Under the pieces are notes generated by a model. That model was not told the DNA's origin. It saw only the letters and a program-made list of their open reading frames with translations, and made no database searches. From positions 1-64,000 of the forward strand of contig JAJZBX010000001.1 in the NCBI GenBank assembly GCA_021846325.1: DNA of 64,000 nucleotides, written 5' to 3'. Below, one piece after another: positions 51,464 to 60,232 of the stretch. The stretch is from Actinomycetes bacterium (GTDB lineage: Bacteria > Actinomycetota > Acidimicrobiia > Acidimicrobiales > RAAP-2). Positions within the stretch are counted from its first letter, which is position 1. Each line of letters opens with the position of its first letter. Made by a program: the position numbers and the translations under genes.

Positions 51464-54139
51464 ATGAGTGTGTTCAGCAAGATGTTGAGAGCGGGTGAAG
51501 GCAAGCGAGTGCGTTCGCTCGCCGAGTTGGTGGGACCCATCAACGCCCTATCGGACGAAACCGCCGCGTTGCGCGACGACGAGCTGCGGGCCAAGACCGA
51601 CGAATTTCGTCGCCGTCTCGCCGACGGCGAGACGCTCGACGACCTGCTGATCGAGGCCTTCGCCGTCGTACGCGAAGCCGCCACTCGGGTGCTGGGGCAG
51701 CGTCACTACGACGTGCAGCTGATGGGCGGCATGGCGCTGCACTTCGGTTGGATCGCCGAGATGAAGACCGGTGAAGGTAAGACGCTCGTTTCGACCCTGC
51801 CGGTCTACCTCAACGCCCTCGCTGGCCAGGGTGTGCACGTGGTGACGGTGAACGACTACCTGGCCACTCGTGACGCCAACTGGATGGGTCAGCTGCACCA
51901 GTTTCTCGGGCTCCGCGTGGGCCGCGTCGGCCCCGACTTGCCCGATTTCGAACAGAAGCGCGAGGCCTACGAGTGCGATATCACGTACGGCACCAACACC
52001 GAGTTTGGGTTTGACTACCTGCGAGACAATATGGCCCGTCGACGCGAGCACATGGTCCAGCGGGGCCATCACTACGCGATCGTCGACGAAGTCGACTCGA
52101 TCCTCATCGACGAGGCCCGTACGCCACTGATCATCTCGGGACCGGCCTCCGACGTGACCAAGTTGTACTACCAGTTCGCCTCGATCGTGCGCAGCCTGGT
52201 GCGCGACGTCGATTACGAAGTCGATGAGGAGAAGAAGACGGTTGTACCAACCGAGTCGGGCATCGAGAAGGTCGAGCGTCAACTCGGCGTCACCAACCTG
52301 TACGACGCGGTCGCGACCAATTACGTCCACCAGTTGGGACAGGCGCTCCGGGCCAAGGAGCTCTTTCATCGCGACAAGGACTACCTAGTCGACGCGGGCG
52401 AAGTCAAGATTGTCGATGAGTTCACGGGTCGCACCCTCGAGGGTCGCCGGTGGTCCGATGGCCTGCACCAGGCCGTCGAGGCCAAGGAGCGAGTTCGCAT
52501 TCAAGAGGAGAATCACACCTGGGCCACCGTAACGCTGCAGAACTACTTCCGGCTGTACGAGAAGTTGGCGGGCATGACCGGCACCGCCGAGACCGAAGCG
52601 AGCGAGTTCGGCAGCACCTACAACCTCGCGGTCGTGCCGATTCCTACGAATCGCCCGTCTCGTCGCGAGGATCAACCCGATCTCATCTTCAAAACTGAGC
52701 AGGACAAATTCGACGCGATTGTCGACGACGTGCGGGCGCGAAACGACGCCGGACAGCCGATTCTCCTCGGGACGGCGTCGGTGGAAAAGTCCGAACTGCT
52801 GTCTCGGGCGCTGGCCAAGGCGGGCATCGACCACGAGGTGCTGAACGCCAAGCAGCACTTCCGCGAAGCCGAGATCGTCGCCCAAGCGGGGCGCAAGCAC
52901 GCGGTCACGGTCGCGACCAATATGGCCGGTCGAGGCGTGGACGTGATCTTGGGCGGCAACGCCGAGGGCCTGGCTCGACGCGAGGTGATCGCGCGGGGTC
53001 TGGTCGAGGGCAGCGAGGAGTACGACGCCGCCTACCACGTGGCCTTCGAACAGGTCCGCCAGACCTGTGACGTTGAGGGTGATGACGTGCGCGCGCTCGG
53101 TGGTCTGTACGTGCTGGGCACCGAGCGACACGACTCACGTCGAATCGACAACCAGTTGCGCGGTCGCTCCGGTCGCCAGGGTGATCCCGGCGAGAGTCGC
53201 TTCTACCTATCGCTGGAGGACGACCTGTTGCGCCTCTTCGCGACGGGTGCGGTCTCGTGGGTCATGGAGCGCGCGATGCCCGAAGGCGAGGCGATCGAGG
53301 CGAAGATGGTCTCGAAGGCCATCGAGCGCGCTCAGAATACGGTCGAGGCGCGCAACGCCGAAATTCGCAAGGACGTCCTCAAGTACGACGAGGTCATGAA
53401 TGAACAGCGCAAGGTGATCTACGCGCGGCGCCAGCAGGTGATCGACGGTGAGGACATCCACGAGTCCACACTGGCGATGATCGAAGCGGAGGTGGCCGCG
53501 GCGGTTGAGGACCACCTCGAGAGCGAGTTCCCCGAGGCGTGGGACCTGGACGCGCTGCTGACCGATCTACCCACGTATTACCCGACGTCGATCACGATGG
53601 CCACCCTCGAGACATTCGGCGACCGTGACGAGGTCATCGAGGCGGTCGTCGATGACGCGCTCAGCCAATACGTGGCCAAGTGTGAGAGTTATCCCGGTGG
53701 GCTTGACACCGCGAAGGAAATCGAGCGTGACGTGATGCTCCAGATCCTCGATCAGCGCTGGCGCGACCATCTCTCGGATATGGACTACCTGCGCGATGGC
53801 ATCCACCTGCGCCAAGTTGCCCAGCAGGACCCGCTCACGGCGTGGCAGAAGGAGGGCTACGTCATGTTCGAGCACCTACTCGAGGCGGTGGAGACTGATT
53901 TCGTTCGCTACGTGACCCACGTCGAAGCGACCGCGACTGACGTGGACGACAACGAGGAAGACGCACTGGAACGTGCGGTGACCAACGTCGCAGAAGTGGC
54001 GCCCGGTGCGGTTGAACTTCCCGTCCACGCGGCGTTGCCGACGCCCGCCGCGGGTCGCCCCGCGGAGAAACTGGGACGCAACCAGCCGTGTTGGTGTGGC
54101 TCGGGCCGCAAGTTCAAGCAGTGCCATGGCCGACCCTAA
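51464..54139 (+). CDS. secA: Preprotein translocase ATPase SecA
   Basis: The 891-aa motor pushes unfolded proteins through SecYEG. It begins MSVFSKMLRAGEGKRVRSL. Nucleotide-binding domain 1 has MKTGEGKT and VDEVDSILIDEARTPLIISG. The preprotein cross-linking domain, TATNMAGRGVDVILGG-like NBD2 (ATNMAGRGVDVILGGNAEG), QLRGRSGRQGDPGESRFYLS and scaffold helix follow. A C-terminal zinc motif, [19 protein letters not shown], is complete. An open frame extends 49 codons upstream, but the ATG fits the family. The stop overlaps prfB by 14 nt. Confidence 0.96.
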   Translation: MSVFSKMLRAGEGKRVRSLAELVGPINALSDETAALRDDELRAKTDEFRRRLADGETLDDLLIEAFAVVREAATRVLGQRHYDVQLMGGMALHFGWIAEMKTGEGKTLVSTLPVYLNALAGQGVHVVTVNDYLATRDANWMGQLHQFLGLRVGRVGPDLPDFEQKREAYECDITYGTNTEFGFDYLRDNMARRREHMVQRGHHYAIVDEVDSILIDEARTPLIISGPASDVTKLYYQFASIVRSLVRDVDYEVDEEKKTVVPTESGIEKVERQLGVTNLYDAVATNYVHQLGQALRAKELFHRDKDYLVDAGEVKIVDEFTGRTLEGRRWSDGLHQAVEAKERVRIQEENHTWATVTLQNYFRLYEKLAGMTGTAETEASEFGSTYNLAVVPIPTNRPSRREDQPDLIFKTEQDKFDAIVDDVRARNDAGQPILLGTASVEKSELLSRALAKAGIDHEVLNAKQHFREAEIVAQAGRKHAVTVATNMAGRGVDVILGGNAEGLARREVIARGLVEGSEEYDAAYHVAFEQVRQTCDVEGDDVRALGGLYVLGTERHDSRRIDNQLRGRSGRQGDPGESRFYLSLEDDLLRLFATGAVSWVMERAMPEGEAIEAKMVSKAIERAQNTVEARNAEIRKDVLKYDEVMNEQRKVIYARRQQVIDGEDIHESTLAMIEAEVAAAVEDHLESEFPEAWDLDALLTDLPTYYPTSITMATLETFGDRDEVIEAVVDDALSQYVAKCESYPGGLDTAKEIERDVMLQILDQRWRDHLSDMDYLRDGIHLRQVAQQDPLTAWQKEGYVMFEHLLEAVETDFVRYVTHVEATATDVDDNEEDALERAVTNVAEVAPGAVELPVHAALPTPAAGRPAEKLGRNQPCWCGSGRKFKQCHGRP

Positions 54140-55271
54140 GGCGGAGGGCGCGCTGCGCGACGCGCAGGCGTCGCTCGTGCGCCTCGAAGATCGGTGGACC
54201 TCGGCGCGCGACTACTTGAAGATTGACGATCACCGGGCTCGCCACGCCGCCCTCGGCCGTGAGGTGGCGTCGCCCGACCTGTGGAATGACCAGGATCACG
54301 CTCGCGCGGTGACGACCGAACTGGGTCGGCTTTCCAATGAATTGGGCTCGTTCGACCAGCTACGCCGCGACCTTGACGATTGCGCGGTCCTCGCCGACTT
54401 CTCGAAAGAGTCCATCGGTTCGGGCGAGGTCGACTGGTCACTGCTGAATGAGTTGGCCGCCAGTCTGGCCGCGCTCGACCGCGCATTGACGGCGCTGGAG
54501 ACCCAGAGCCTGCTGAACGGTCCCTACGACCAGAACGACGCCATCGCCGAACTGCACGCCGGGGCCGGTGGCACCGATGCCCAGGACTGGACCGAGATGC
54601 TCCTGCGCATGTACGCGCGATGGGCCGAGCGACGAGGTTTCGACGTGGAGGTTGACGAAGCAACGGAGGGGCAGGAGGCGGGTCTACTCTCGGCCACCTT
54701 CATCGTCAAGGGTCCCTACGCGTACGGGTGGCTCGCCTCCGAGCGTGGTGTGCATCGCCTGGTCCGCATTAGCCCATTTGACTCCCAGGCCCGTCGCCAG
54801 ACCAGTTTCGCGAGCATTGAAGTGACGCCGATGCTCGCCGACGACTCCCACGAAGTGGACATCGACGAGCGCGAGCTGCGCATCGATACGTACCGATCAT
54901 CGGGCGCCGGCGGTCAACACGTCAACAAGACCGACTCGGCCATCAGAATTACCCACCTACCCACGGGCATCGTCGTCAGTTGTCAAAATGAGCGCAGTCA
55001 ACATCAGAACCGCGCCCGAGCGATGCAGATCCTGACGGCGAAGTTGGCCGAGCGGGCCCGGGCCGAGCGTCGGGCTGAGATGGACGCGCTGACCGGTGAG
55101 CGGTCCGACAACGCGTGGGGATCACAAATTCGTAGTTACGTCCAAGCCCCCTACCAGCTGGTCAAGGACCATCGAACCGACGTCGAGACTGGCAACGTCG
55201 ACGCCGTGCTCGACGGCGATCTCGACGCCTTCATGGAAGCCGAACTGCGTCGCCAGCGGGGCCAGTCCTGA
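54126..55271 (+). CDS. prfB: Peptide chain release factor 2
   Basis: The 381-aa protein ends translation at UGA and UAA. The SPF tripeptide that reads the stop codon is in [17 protein letters not shown]. The catalytic GGQ is in [20 protein letters not shown]. Unlike E. coli and many bacteria, the gene is one continuous frame: no in-frame TGA with a CTT slip site occurs near codon 25, so autoregulation by frameshifting is absent. The ATG lies inside the end of secA, so the two are coupled. Confidence 0.95.
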   Translation: MADPKAEGALRDAQASLVRLEDRWTSARDYLKIDDHRARHAALGREVASPDLWNDQDHARAVTTELGRLSNELGSFDQLRRDLDDCAVLADFSKESIGSGEVDWSLLNELAASLAALDRALTALETQSLLNGPYDQNDAIAELHAGAGGTDAQDWTEMLLRMYARWAERRGFDVEVDEATEGQEAGLLSATFIVKGPYAYGWLASERGVHRLVRISPFDSQARRQTSFASIEVTPMLADDSHEVDIDERELRIDTYRSSGAGGQHVNKTDSAIRITHLPTGIVVSCQNERSQHQNRARAMQILTAKLAERARAERRAEMDALTGERSDNAWGSQIRSYVQAPYQLVKDHRTDVETGNVDAVLDGDLDAFMEAELRRQRGQS

Positions 55272-55328
55272 TTACCACCGAAAACGATCGCGCCCAATCG
55301 GTGGCGAAGGGTTCGAGTGGGCACAAAC

Positions 55329-55334
55329 TAGAAT
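55329..55334 (+). promoter_or_regulatory. -10-like TAGAAT before ftsE
   Basis: A close match to TATAAT lies 58 nt before the ftsE GTG, leaving a leader that carries GGGAG as ribosome binding site. The -35 region is poor. Confidence 0.4.
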
Positions 55335-55392
55335 GCTCGCAGAGGATCTGGGTGTTCGTTCACCAACTACCACTACGCAAGGGAGTGTCGTC

Positions 55393-56094
55393 GTGATTCG
55401 TTTCGAAAACGTCGCCAAGACGTACAAGAACGGAACGCCGGCGCTCAAGGACGTGTCGCTCAACATTGAAAAGGGCGAGTTCGTCTTTCTGGTCGGCGCC
55501 TCGGGTTCGGGCAAGACCACGTTCCTGCGCCTGCTGTTGCGCGAGGAGCTACCCGATCGAGGCCGGATCCTCGAAGCGGGACGTGACTTGAGCGAGTTGT
55601 CTAAGTGGCGAGTGCCGTACCTGCGGCGAAATATCGGCTGCGTTTTCCAGGATTTTCGACTCCTACCGAACAAGACGGTGTTCGAGAACGTTGCCTTCGC
55701 GCTCGAGGTGATTGGCCGACCCCGCTCGACCGTGGAGTCCCAGGTGCCCCAGATCTTGGAATTGGTTGGTCTCGCGGAAAAGGCGAAGAACTTTCCCGGT
55801 GAACTCTCCGGTGGCGAGCAGCAGCGCGTGGCGGTGGCTCGCGCCTTCGTCAACCGACCGCTCATCCTGCTCGCCGACGAGCCAACGGGGAATCTCGACC
55901 CGACGAACTCCGAGTCGATCATGGCGTTGCTCGAGCGAATTAACCGGACGGGCACGACGGTGGTGATGGCGACCCACGACAAGGCCTTGGTCGACCGGAT
56001 GCGGCGACGCGTCATCGAGTTGGACCACGGCGAGGTCGTTCGCGACCAGGTACGAGGCGTCTACGGCATTGATGAGCCGGCGGGGAGTCGGTAA
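55393..56094 (+). CDS. ftsE: Cell division ATP-binding protein FtsE
   Basis: The 233-aa ABC ATPase pairs with FtsX to control peptidoglycan hydrolases at the division site. It shows [20 protein letters not shown], Walker [27 protein letters not shown], signature [15 protein letters not shown], Walker [13 protein letters not shown] and H-loop MATHDKALV. The GTG with GGGAG 9 nt upstream is preferred; upstream frames lack family character. The TAATG overlap with ftsX is typical. Confidence 0.95.
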   Translation: MIRFENVAKTYKNGTPALKDVSLNIEKGEFVFLVGASGSGKTTFLRLLLREELPDRGRILEAGRDLSELSKWRVPYLRRNIGCVFQDFRLLPNKTVFENVAFALEVIGRPRSTVESQVPQILELVGLAEKAKNFPGELSGGEQQRVAVARAFVNRPLILLADEPTGNLDPTNSESIMALLERINRTGTTVVMATHDKALVDRMRRRVIELDHGEVVRDQVRGVYGIDEPAGSR

Positions 56095-56948
56095 TGCGCG
56101 TCTATCTGCGTTACGCAGTGAAGGAGACGTTAGGAAATCTCTGGCGTAATCGCATGATGACGATCGCCGCGGTGCTCACCGTTGCCGTGTCACTGTCGCT
56201 GGTGGGCGCGGCGCTGCTCTTGAAGCAGAGCGCGGCCCAGGCGTCGGCCCAGTGGCAGCAGGGGACCCGCGTAACCGTCTGGATGCAGCCGACGGCGTCG
56301 GCGAGCGAGATGGCGAGCGTGCGATCCCAGTTGGCGAGCCTGCCAATCGTGAAGAACTGCGCGTTCTACTCGCAGGCCCAGGATTACCAAGAGGCCAAGA
56401 GAATCTTGCCCCAGTCGGAGTGGTCGGTGCTGAAGGTGTCCGACGTCCCCTCGTCGTTTCGCTGCGTGCCGACGGTGCCCTCCAACGCCTTCGTCGTTGA
56501 GACGACGTTCAAGACGCAGTCCGGGGTGCTCACCGTCACGGCACCCGAACAGCAGATCCGTGAGATGAATCGCGCGATCCGTATTCTCCAGATCGTCTTT
56601 CTAGCGTTGGCCGGTGTCCTGCTGCTGTCGGCTACGGTGCTCATCCTCAACACGATCCGCATGGCCATCTTCGCGCGCCGACGTGAGGTCTCGGTCATGA
56701 AGTTGGTCGGCGCGACCAACTGGTTCATTCGCATCCCCTATATCACCGAAGGCTTCATTCAAGGTCTGCTCGGTTCGGCGGTCGCCATCGCCGCGGTAAC
56801 CGCGCTGCACACGTGGTACCCGTTGCACAATGAGTTTCAACTCGACACCGCGGCCCTGCTGGGTACGAATGCGGTGGTCCTGGTGGTTGGGGTCGTGGTC
56901 GGATCCGTGGGATCGGCGCTCGCCATTCGGCGCTTCCTGGACGTTTAG
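56094..56948 (+). CDS. ftsX: Cell division protein FtsX
   Basis: The 284-aa membrane protein has an N-terminal helix (MMTIAAVLTVAVSLSLVGAA), a ~130-residue extracellular domain with two Cys (VKNCAFYSQ, SFRCVPTVP) that could be bonded, and three C-terminal helices (IVFLALAGVLLLSATVLILN, then GLLGSAVAIAAVTAL and VVLVVGVVVGSVGSALA). RRREVSVMKLVGATNWFIRIP is the FtsX coupling region. With FtsE it transmits ATP hydrolysis to wall hydrolases such as NlpC/P60 proteins. It overlaps the end of msrB by 4 nt. Confidence 0.94.
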   Translation: MRVYLRYAVKETLGNLWRNRMMTIAAVLTVAVSLSLVGAALLLKQSAAQASAQWQQGTRVTVWMQPTASASEMASVRSQLASLPIVKNCAFYSQAQDYQEAKRILPQSEWSVLKVSDVPSSFRCVPTVPSNAFVVETTFKTQSGVLTVTAPEQQIREMNRAIRILQIVFLALAGVLLLSATVLILNTIRMAIFARRREVSVMKLVGATNWFIRIPYITEGFIQGLLGSAVAIAAVTALHTWYPLHNEFQLDTAALLGTNAVVLVVGVVVGSVGSALAIRRFLDV

Positions 56949-57343
56949 CTGTTCGCCTCGGTGAAGTCGATCGCGAGCGAGTTGATGCAGTAGCGCAGGC
57001 CGGTGGCGGTCGGACCATCGTCAAAGACGTGGCCGAGGTGGCCGCCGCAGTTGGCGCACAGCACCTCGGTGCGTACCCGTCCCAATGAGTGGTCGGGCCG
57101 CTCAACGATCGTGCCGGGTTCGCACGCGTCGAAACTGGGCCACCCACAACCCGAGTCGAACTTTTGCTGCGCCCGGAAGAGGCGCTGACCGCAACCTCCG
57201 CAGGTGAACTCGCCGTCGCCGTCGACGTGCAGCAGGGAGCCGGTGAACGGCGGCTCGGTGGCGGCTTGGCGTAGTACGGCGTATCGCTCGGGATCCAGCA
57301 GGGTCCGCCACTCTTCGCTGGTGCGTTCTAGTGGAAAGGTCAC
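56945..57343 (-). CDS. msrB: Peptide-methionine (R)-S-oxide reductase
   Basis: The 132-aa enzyme repairs oxidised methionine. Two Zn CxxC pairs are in FTCGGCGQRLF and VLCANCGGHLGHVFDDG. FDSGCGWPSFDACEPG is the family block. The catalytic Cys is in GLRYCINSLAIDF. The GTG start has TAGCCT 6 nt upstream. The gene stands alone, convergent with ftsX. Confidence 0.94.
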   Translation of the reverse strand: MTFPLERTSEEWRTLLDPERYAVLRQAATEPPFTGSLLHVDGDGEFTCGGCGQRLFRAQQKFDSGCGWPSFDACEPGTIVERPDHSLGRVRTEVLCANCGGHLGHVFDDGPTATGLRYCINSLAIDFTEANS

Positions 57344-57349
57344 TGCTCC

Positions 57350-57355
57350 AGGCTA
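57350..57355 (-). promoter_or_regulatory. -10-like TAGCCT before msrB
   Basis: It lies 6 nt before the GTG on the minus strand, right behind the dxs stop, so msrB has its own leaderless start. Confidence 0.45.
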
Positions 57356-57375
57356 CCGACCGCCACCCGTGGCCG

Positions 57376-59301
57376 CTACAGGTAGCGCGACCGGGGTGCC
57401 TCCGGCAGAGTACGCGGGAACTCCGGCTGGTCGCTGAGCATACGCGTGAAGGCGGCCGCGAGGCCGGTTCCGTCGAGTCCCAACTCTTCGAGGAGCTGGT
57501 CGGGACGGTGGTGCTCGAGGTAGGCGCGCGGCACGCCGAGGATCCTCGTCGTGGGGAACGACCGTCCGAGCACCTGGGCGCGGTCGCGCGCGGCGGCGAC
57601 CATGAGCGTGCCGGCACCGCCGTGACGGGTGCCGTCTTCGACCGTGATGATTCGACGGTGCTCGAGGGCGTCATCGATCATCGCCGGATCCGGGGGCAGC
57701 ACGCGGACATCGTAGAGAGTCACCTGGGCGGCGTCGGCCCCCATCACCGCCAGCGCCTCCAGTGCGCTGGGCGCCATCTTGCCGACCGCCAACACGCAGA
57801 GCGATCCGTCCCCGCGAACGACCTCGCGGGCCCGCAGTCCGTCACCGATCTTGCCGTCAAAGGGTCGCGGCAGTGTCTTGGGGAATCGCAATGCGGTGGG
57901 GGTTGACATCGAGAGCGCGGTGGCCAGCATGCCGGGAATCTCGGGGGCACTGGAGGGAGCAAAGATGGTCACGTTGGGAATGGCCAGACAGAGCGCCATG
58001 TCGAGCAGACCGTGGTGGCTCGGCCCATCATCACCGGTGATGCCGGCCCGATCGAAGACGAAGACGACGGGCAGATTGAGCAGACCGACGTCAAGGTGGG
58101 CCTGGTCAAAGGCGCGGCTGAAGAAGGTGGAGTACACCGCCAGCACGGGCTTGAGTCCACCCATGGCCATCCCGGCCGCCGCCGTGACGGCGTGCTGTTC
58201 GGCAATGCCGACGTCAAAGAATCGCGACGGAAAGCGCTCTTGAAACTGGAGAAGGCCCGTTGGACCAGCCATCGCGGCGGTGATGGCCACGATCCGCTCG
58301 TCGACACCGCCCAGGGTCACCAGGGCGTTGCTGAACGCTTCGGTGAACGACTGAGGGGGTACCTCTTCATCATTCAGTCGCGGCGGCAATTTAAAGTCGT
58401 GCATGCGCAGGTCGTCCGAGACGGCCGGCTCGTACCCCCGACCCTTCTGCGTCAGCACGTGAACCAGGATGGGGCCATCCCACCGCGCTGCGCTGCGCAG
58501 TACGGCCTCGAGGGCCTCGATGTTGTGTCCGTCGACGGGACCGACGTAGCGCACGCCGAGTGTCTCGAAGAAGGTGTGCGGCGTCACTAACTCGCGCACG
58601 ACCGAGGTGAACCCATCGATGCCCCGGTAGGCGGCCTTGCCCACCCACGGGAGGTGCGGAACGAGGCGGCGCAGGCGATCGCGCAGGGTGAGGTACGTCC
58701 GGTTGAGTCGCAGCGCGGTCAGCGACTCGGAGAGCTTAGAGATGGTTGGGGCGTAACTGCGGCCGTTGTCGTTGAGCACGATCACGACGCGCTGGTTGGA
58801 GTGGCCCAGGTTGTTGAGGGCTTCGTAGGCCATACCACCGGTCAGTGAACCATCGCCGACGACCGCGACCACGTGTCGGTGGCCCCCTCGACCGATGAGT
58901 TCCTTGCGCTGCTCGAGGGCGACCGAGAGTCCGTGCGCGTAGGAAAGGGCCGTCGAGGCGTGTGACGACTCGATCCAGTCGTGCGGGCTTTCGGCGCGGT
59001 TGGGGTAGCCCGACAAGCCTCCGCGTTGGCGCAGACGTCGAAAACCGTATCGGCGACCGGTCAGCAACTTATGCACGTAGGCCTGGTGGCCCGTGTCCCA
59101 GAGCAAGATGTCGCTCGGCGAGTCGAATACTCGATGCAGCGCGATCGTGAGCTCTACGACGCCGAGGTTTGAGCCCAGGTGACCGCCGGTCGTCGTGACG
59201 GTGTCGATGATGAAGGCGCGGATCTCGCTACTCAGTTGGCCGAGTTCCTCGTACGACAGTCCGCGCAGGTCAGCGGGGCTCTCGATCGACGGCAGAATCA
59301 C
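57376..59301 (-). CDS. dxs: 1-deoxy-D-xylulose-5-phosphate synthase
   Basis: The 641-aa thiamine-diphosphate enzyme opens the MEP isoprenoid pathway. It shows GGHLGSNLGVVELTIALH, LWDTGHQAYVHKLLTGR, VVGDGSLTGGMAYEALNN with the GDG-N ThDP motif, FETLGVRYVGPVDGHN, FDVGIAEQHAVTAAAGMAMG and DRAGITGDDGPSHHGLLDM. Full length. The GTG start has TAGGCT 6 nt upstream. ThiE elsewhere in the window makes the precursor of its cofactor. Confidence 0.95.
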   Translation of the reverse strand: MILPSIESPADLRGLSYEELGQLSSEIRAFIIDTVTTTGGHLGSNLGVVELTIALHRVFDSPSDILLWDTGHQAYVHKLLTGRRYGFRRLRQRGGLSGYPNRAESPHDWIESSHASTALSYAHGLSVALEQRKELIGRGGHRHVVAVVGDGSLTGGMAYEALNNLGHSNQRVVIVLNDNGRSYAPTISKLSESLTALRLNRTYLTLRDRLRRLVPHLPWVGKAAYRGIDGFTSVVRELVTPHTFFETLGVRYVGPVDGHNIEALEAVLRSAARWDGPILVHVLTQKGRGYEPAVSDDLRMHDFKLPPRLNDEEVPPQSFTEAFSNALVTLGGVDERIVAITAAMAGPTGLLQFQERFPSRFFDVGIAEQHAVTAAAGMAMGGLKPVLAVYSTFFSRAFDQAHLDVGLLNLPVVFVFDRAGITGDDGPSHHGLLDMALCLAIPNVTIFAPSSAPEIPGMLATALSMSTPTALRFPKTLPRPFDGKIGDGLRAREVVRGDGSLCVLAVGKMAPSALEALAVMGADAAQVTLYDVRVLPPDPAMIDDALEHRRIITVEDGTRHGGAGTLMVAAARDRAQVLGRSFPTTRILGVPRAYLEHHRPDQLLEELGLDGTGLAAAFTRMLSDQPEFPRTLPEAPRSRYL

Positions 59302-59307
59302 CCCACC

Positions 59308-59313
59308 AGCCTA
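59308..59313 (-). promoter_or_regulatory. -10-like TAGGCT before dxs
   Basis: It lies 6 nt before the GTG at 59301 on the minus strand. Confidence 0.45.
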
Positions 59314-59345
59314 CCGGCGGGCTCGGCGCACGGACCCTGCGGCCC

Positions 59346-59609
59346 TCACTCGGAGGTCGTGGTTACCGACGGTGATGCGGCTGACGCGGCCGGCGCGGCG
59401 GGCGCGGCCGGGGTCGAGGATGACGGTGCGGGCGAGCGACTGTCGTTCTTGTAGAAGCCACTGCCCTTGAACACGATGCCGACTGCGGAAAAGACCTTGC
59501 GCAGTTCACCGCCGCACGAGGAACACGTAGTGAGCGCTGGCTCGGAGAAGCGTTGGACGGCCTCGACCCGCTCGTGACACACTTGACATTCGTATTCGTA
59601 GGTCGGCAT
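59346..59609 (-). CDS. FmdB-family zinc ribbon protein
   Basis: The 87-aa protein starts MPTYEYECQVCHERVEAVQR, the standard opening of the FmdB regulatory family. It has a second Cys pair in TTCSSCGGELRKVFSAVGIV and GSGFYKNDSR, then an Ala/Pro/Ser-rich tail. The four Cys bind zinc. The role in bacteria is not settled. The ATG is used; the long frame upstream of it is antisense to moaC. GGAG lies 11 nt upstream. Confidence 0.88.
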   Translation of the reverse strand: MPTYEYECQVCHERVEAVQRFSEPALTTCSSCGGELRKVFSAVGIVFKGSGFYKNDSRSPAPSSSTPAAPAAPAASAASPSVTTTSE

Positions 59610-59682
59610 CGGTGAGAACTCCTGGTAACCAGACAACCGAGTCAGTCTACCGGTCGCGTCGCCGGACTCGCCCGGGACTCGG

Positions 59683-59688
59683 TAGCAT
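59683..59688 (+). promoter_or_regulatory. -10-like TAGCAT before moaC
   Basis: It lies 6 nt before the GTG at 59695. Confidence 0.45.
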
Positions 59689-59694
59689 TGCGGC

Positions 59695-60189
59695 GTGGCT
59701 GACTTCCACCAACTCCGGCGTTCGTCGGGTGACGGGGCGTTTCCCCGGGAGATCGGCGTCAACGAAGTCTCGGCTCGACGGGCGATAGCGCGTTGTCGCA
59801 TAAACATGTTGGCCGCGACGACCGCCGCGGTGGCGTCCAATGCCGTCAGCAAGGGTGACGTGCTGGCGACCGCTCGCGTGGCGGGGATCCAGGCCGCCAA
59901 GCAGGCGGCGTCGCTGCTGCCGATGTCGCACCCGGTGCTCGTGGGCAACGTGTACGTCAATTTCTCAATCGCTGACACCCACGTCGAGGTTGAAGCGAGC
60001 GTCGACACGGTCGATCGGACGGGCGTGGAGATGGAGGCGCTCACCGCCGTGACGGTGGCCGCGCTCGCCGTTTATGACATGTGCAAGTCGATTGACCGGA
60101 CGATGACCATCGAGGCGATCGCGCTGTGGGAGAAGTCGGGTGGGCGCTCGGGCCAATGGCGTCGGGACGACTCAACTACCCCGACGTGA
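59695..60189 (+). CDS. moaC: Cyclic pyranopterin monophosphate synthase
   Basis: The 164-aa protein closes the pterin ring in molybdenum cofactor synthesis together with MoaA. It shows KGDVLATARVAGIQAAKQAA, LLPMSHPV, VEVEASVDTVDRTGVEMEAL with the catalytic Asp/Glu block, and ALAVYDMCKSIDR. MoaA is not in the window; the rhodanese-MoeB fusion may serve the next step. pafBC follows after 43 nt. Confidence 0.92.
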   Translation: MADFHQLRRSSGDGAFPREIGVNEVSARRAIARCRINMLAATTAAVASNAVSKGDVLATARVAGIQAAKQAASLLPMSHPVLVGNVYVNFSIADTHVEVEASVDTVDRTGVEMEALTAVTVAALAVYDMCKSIDRTMTIEAIALWEKSGGRSGQWRRDDSTTPT

Positions 60190-60232
60190 TAGGTCGCCAA
60201 CGGCGACGCGCTCGGCGCGGTCGGCGGTCCAG

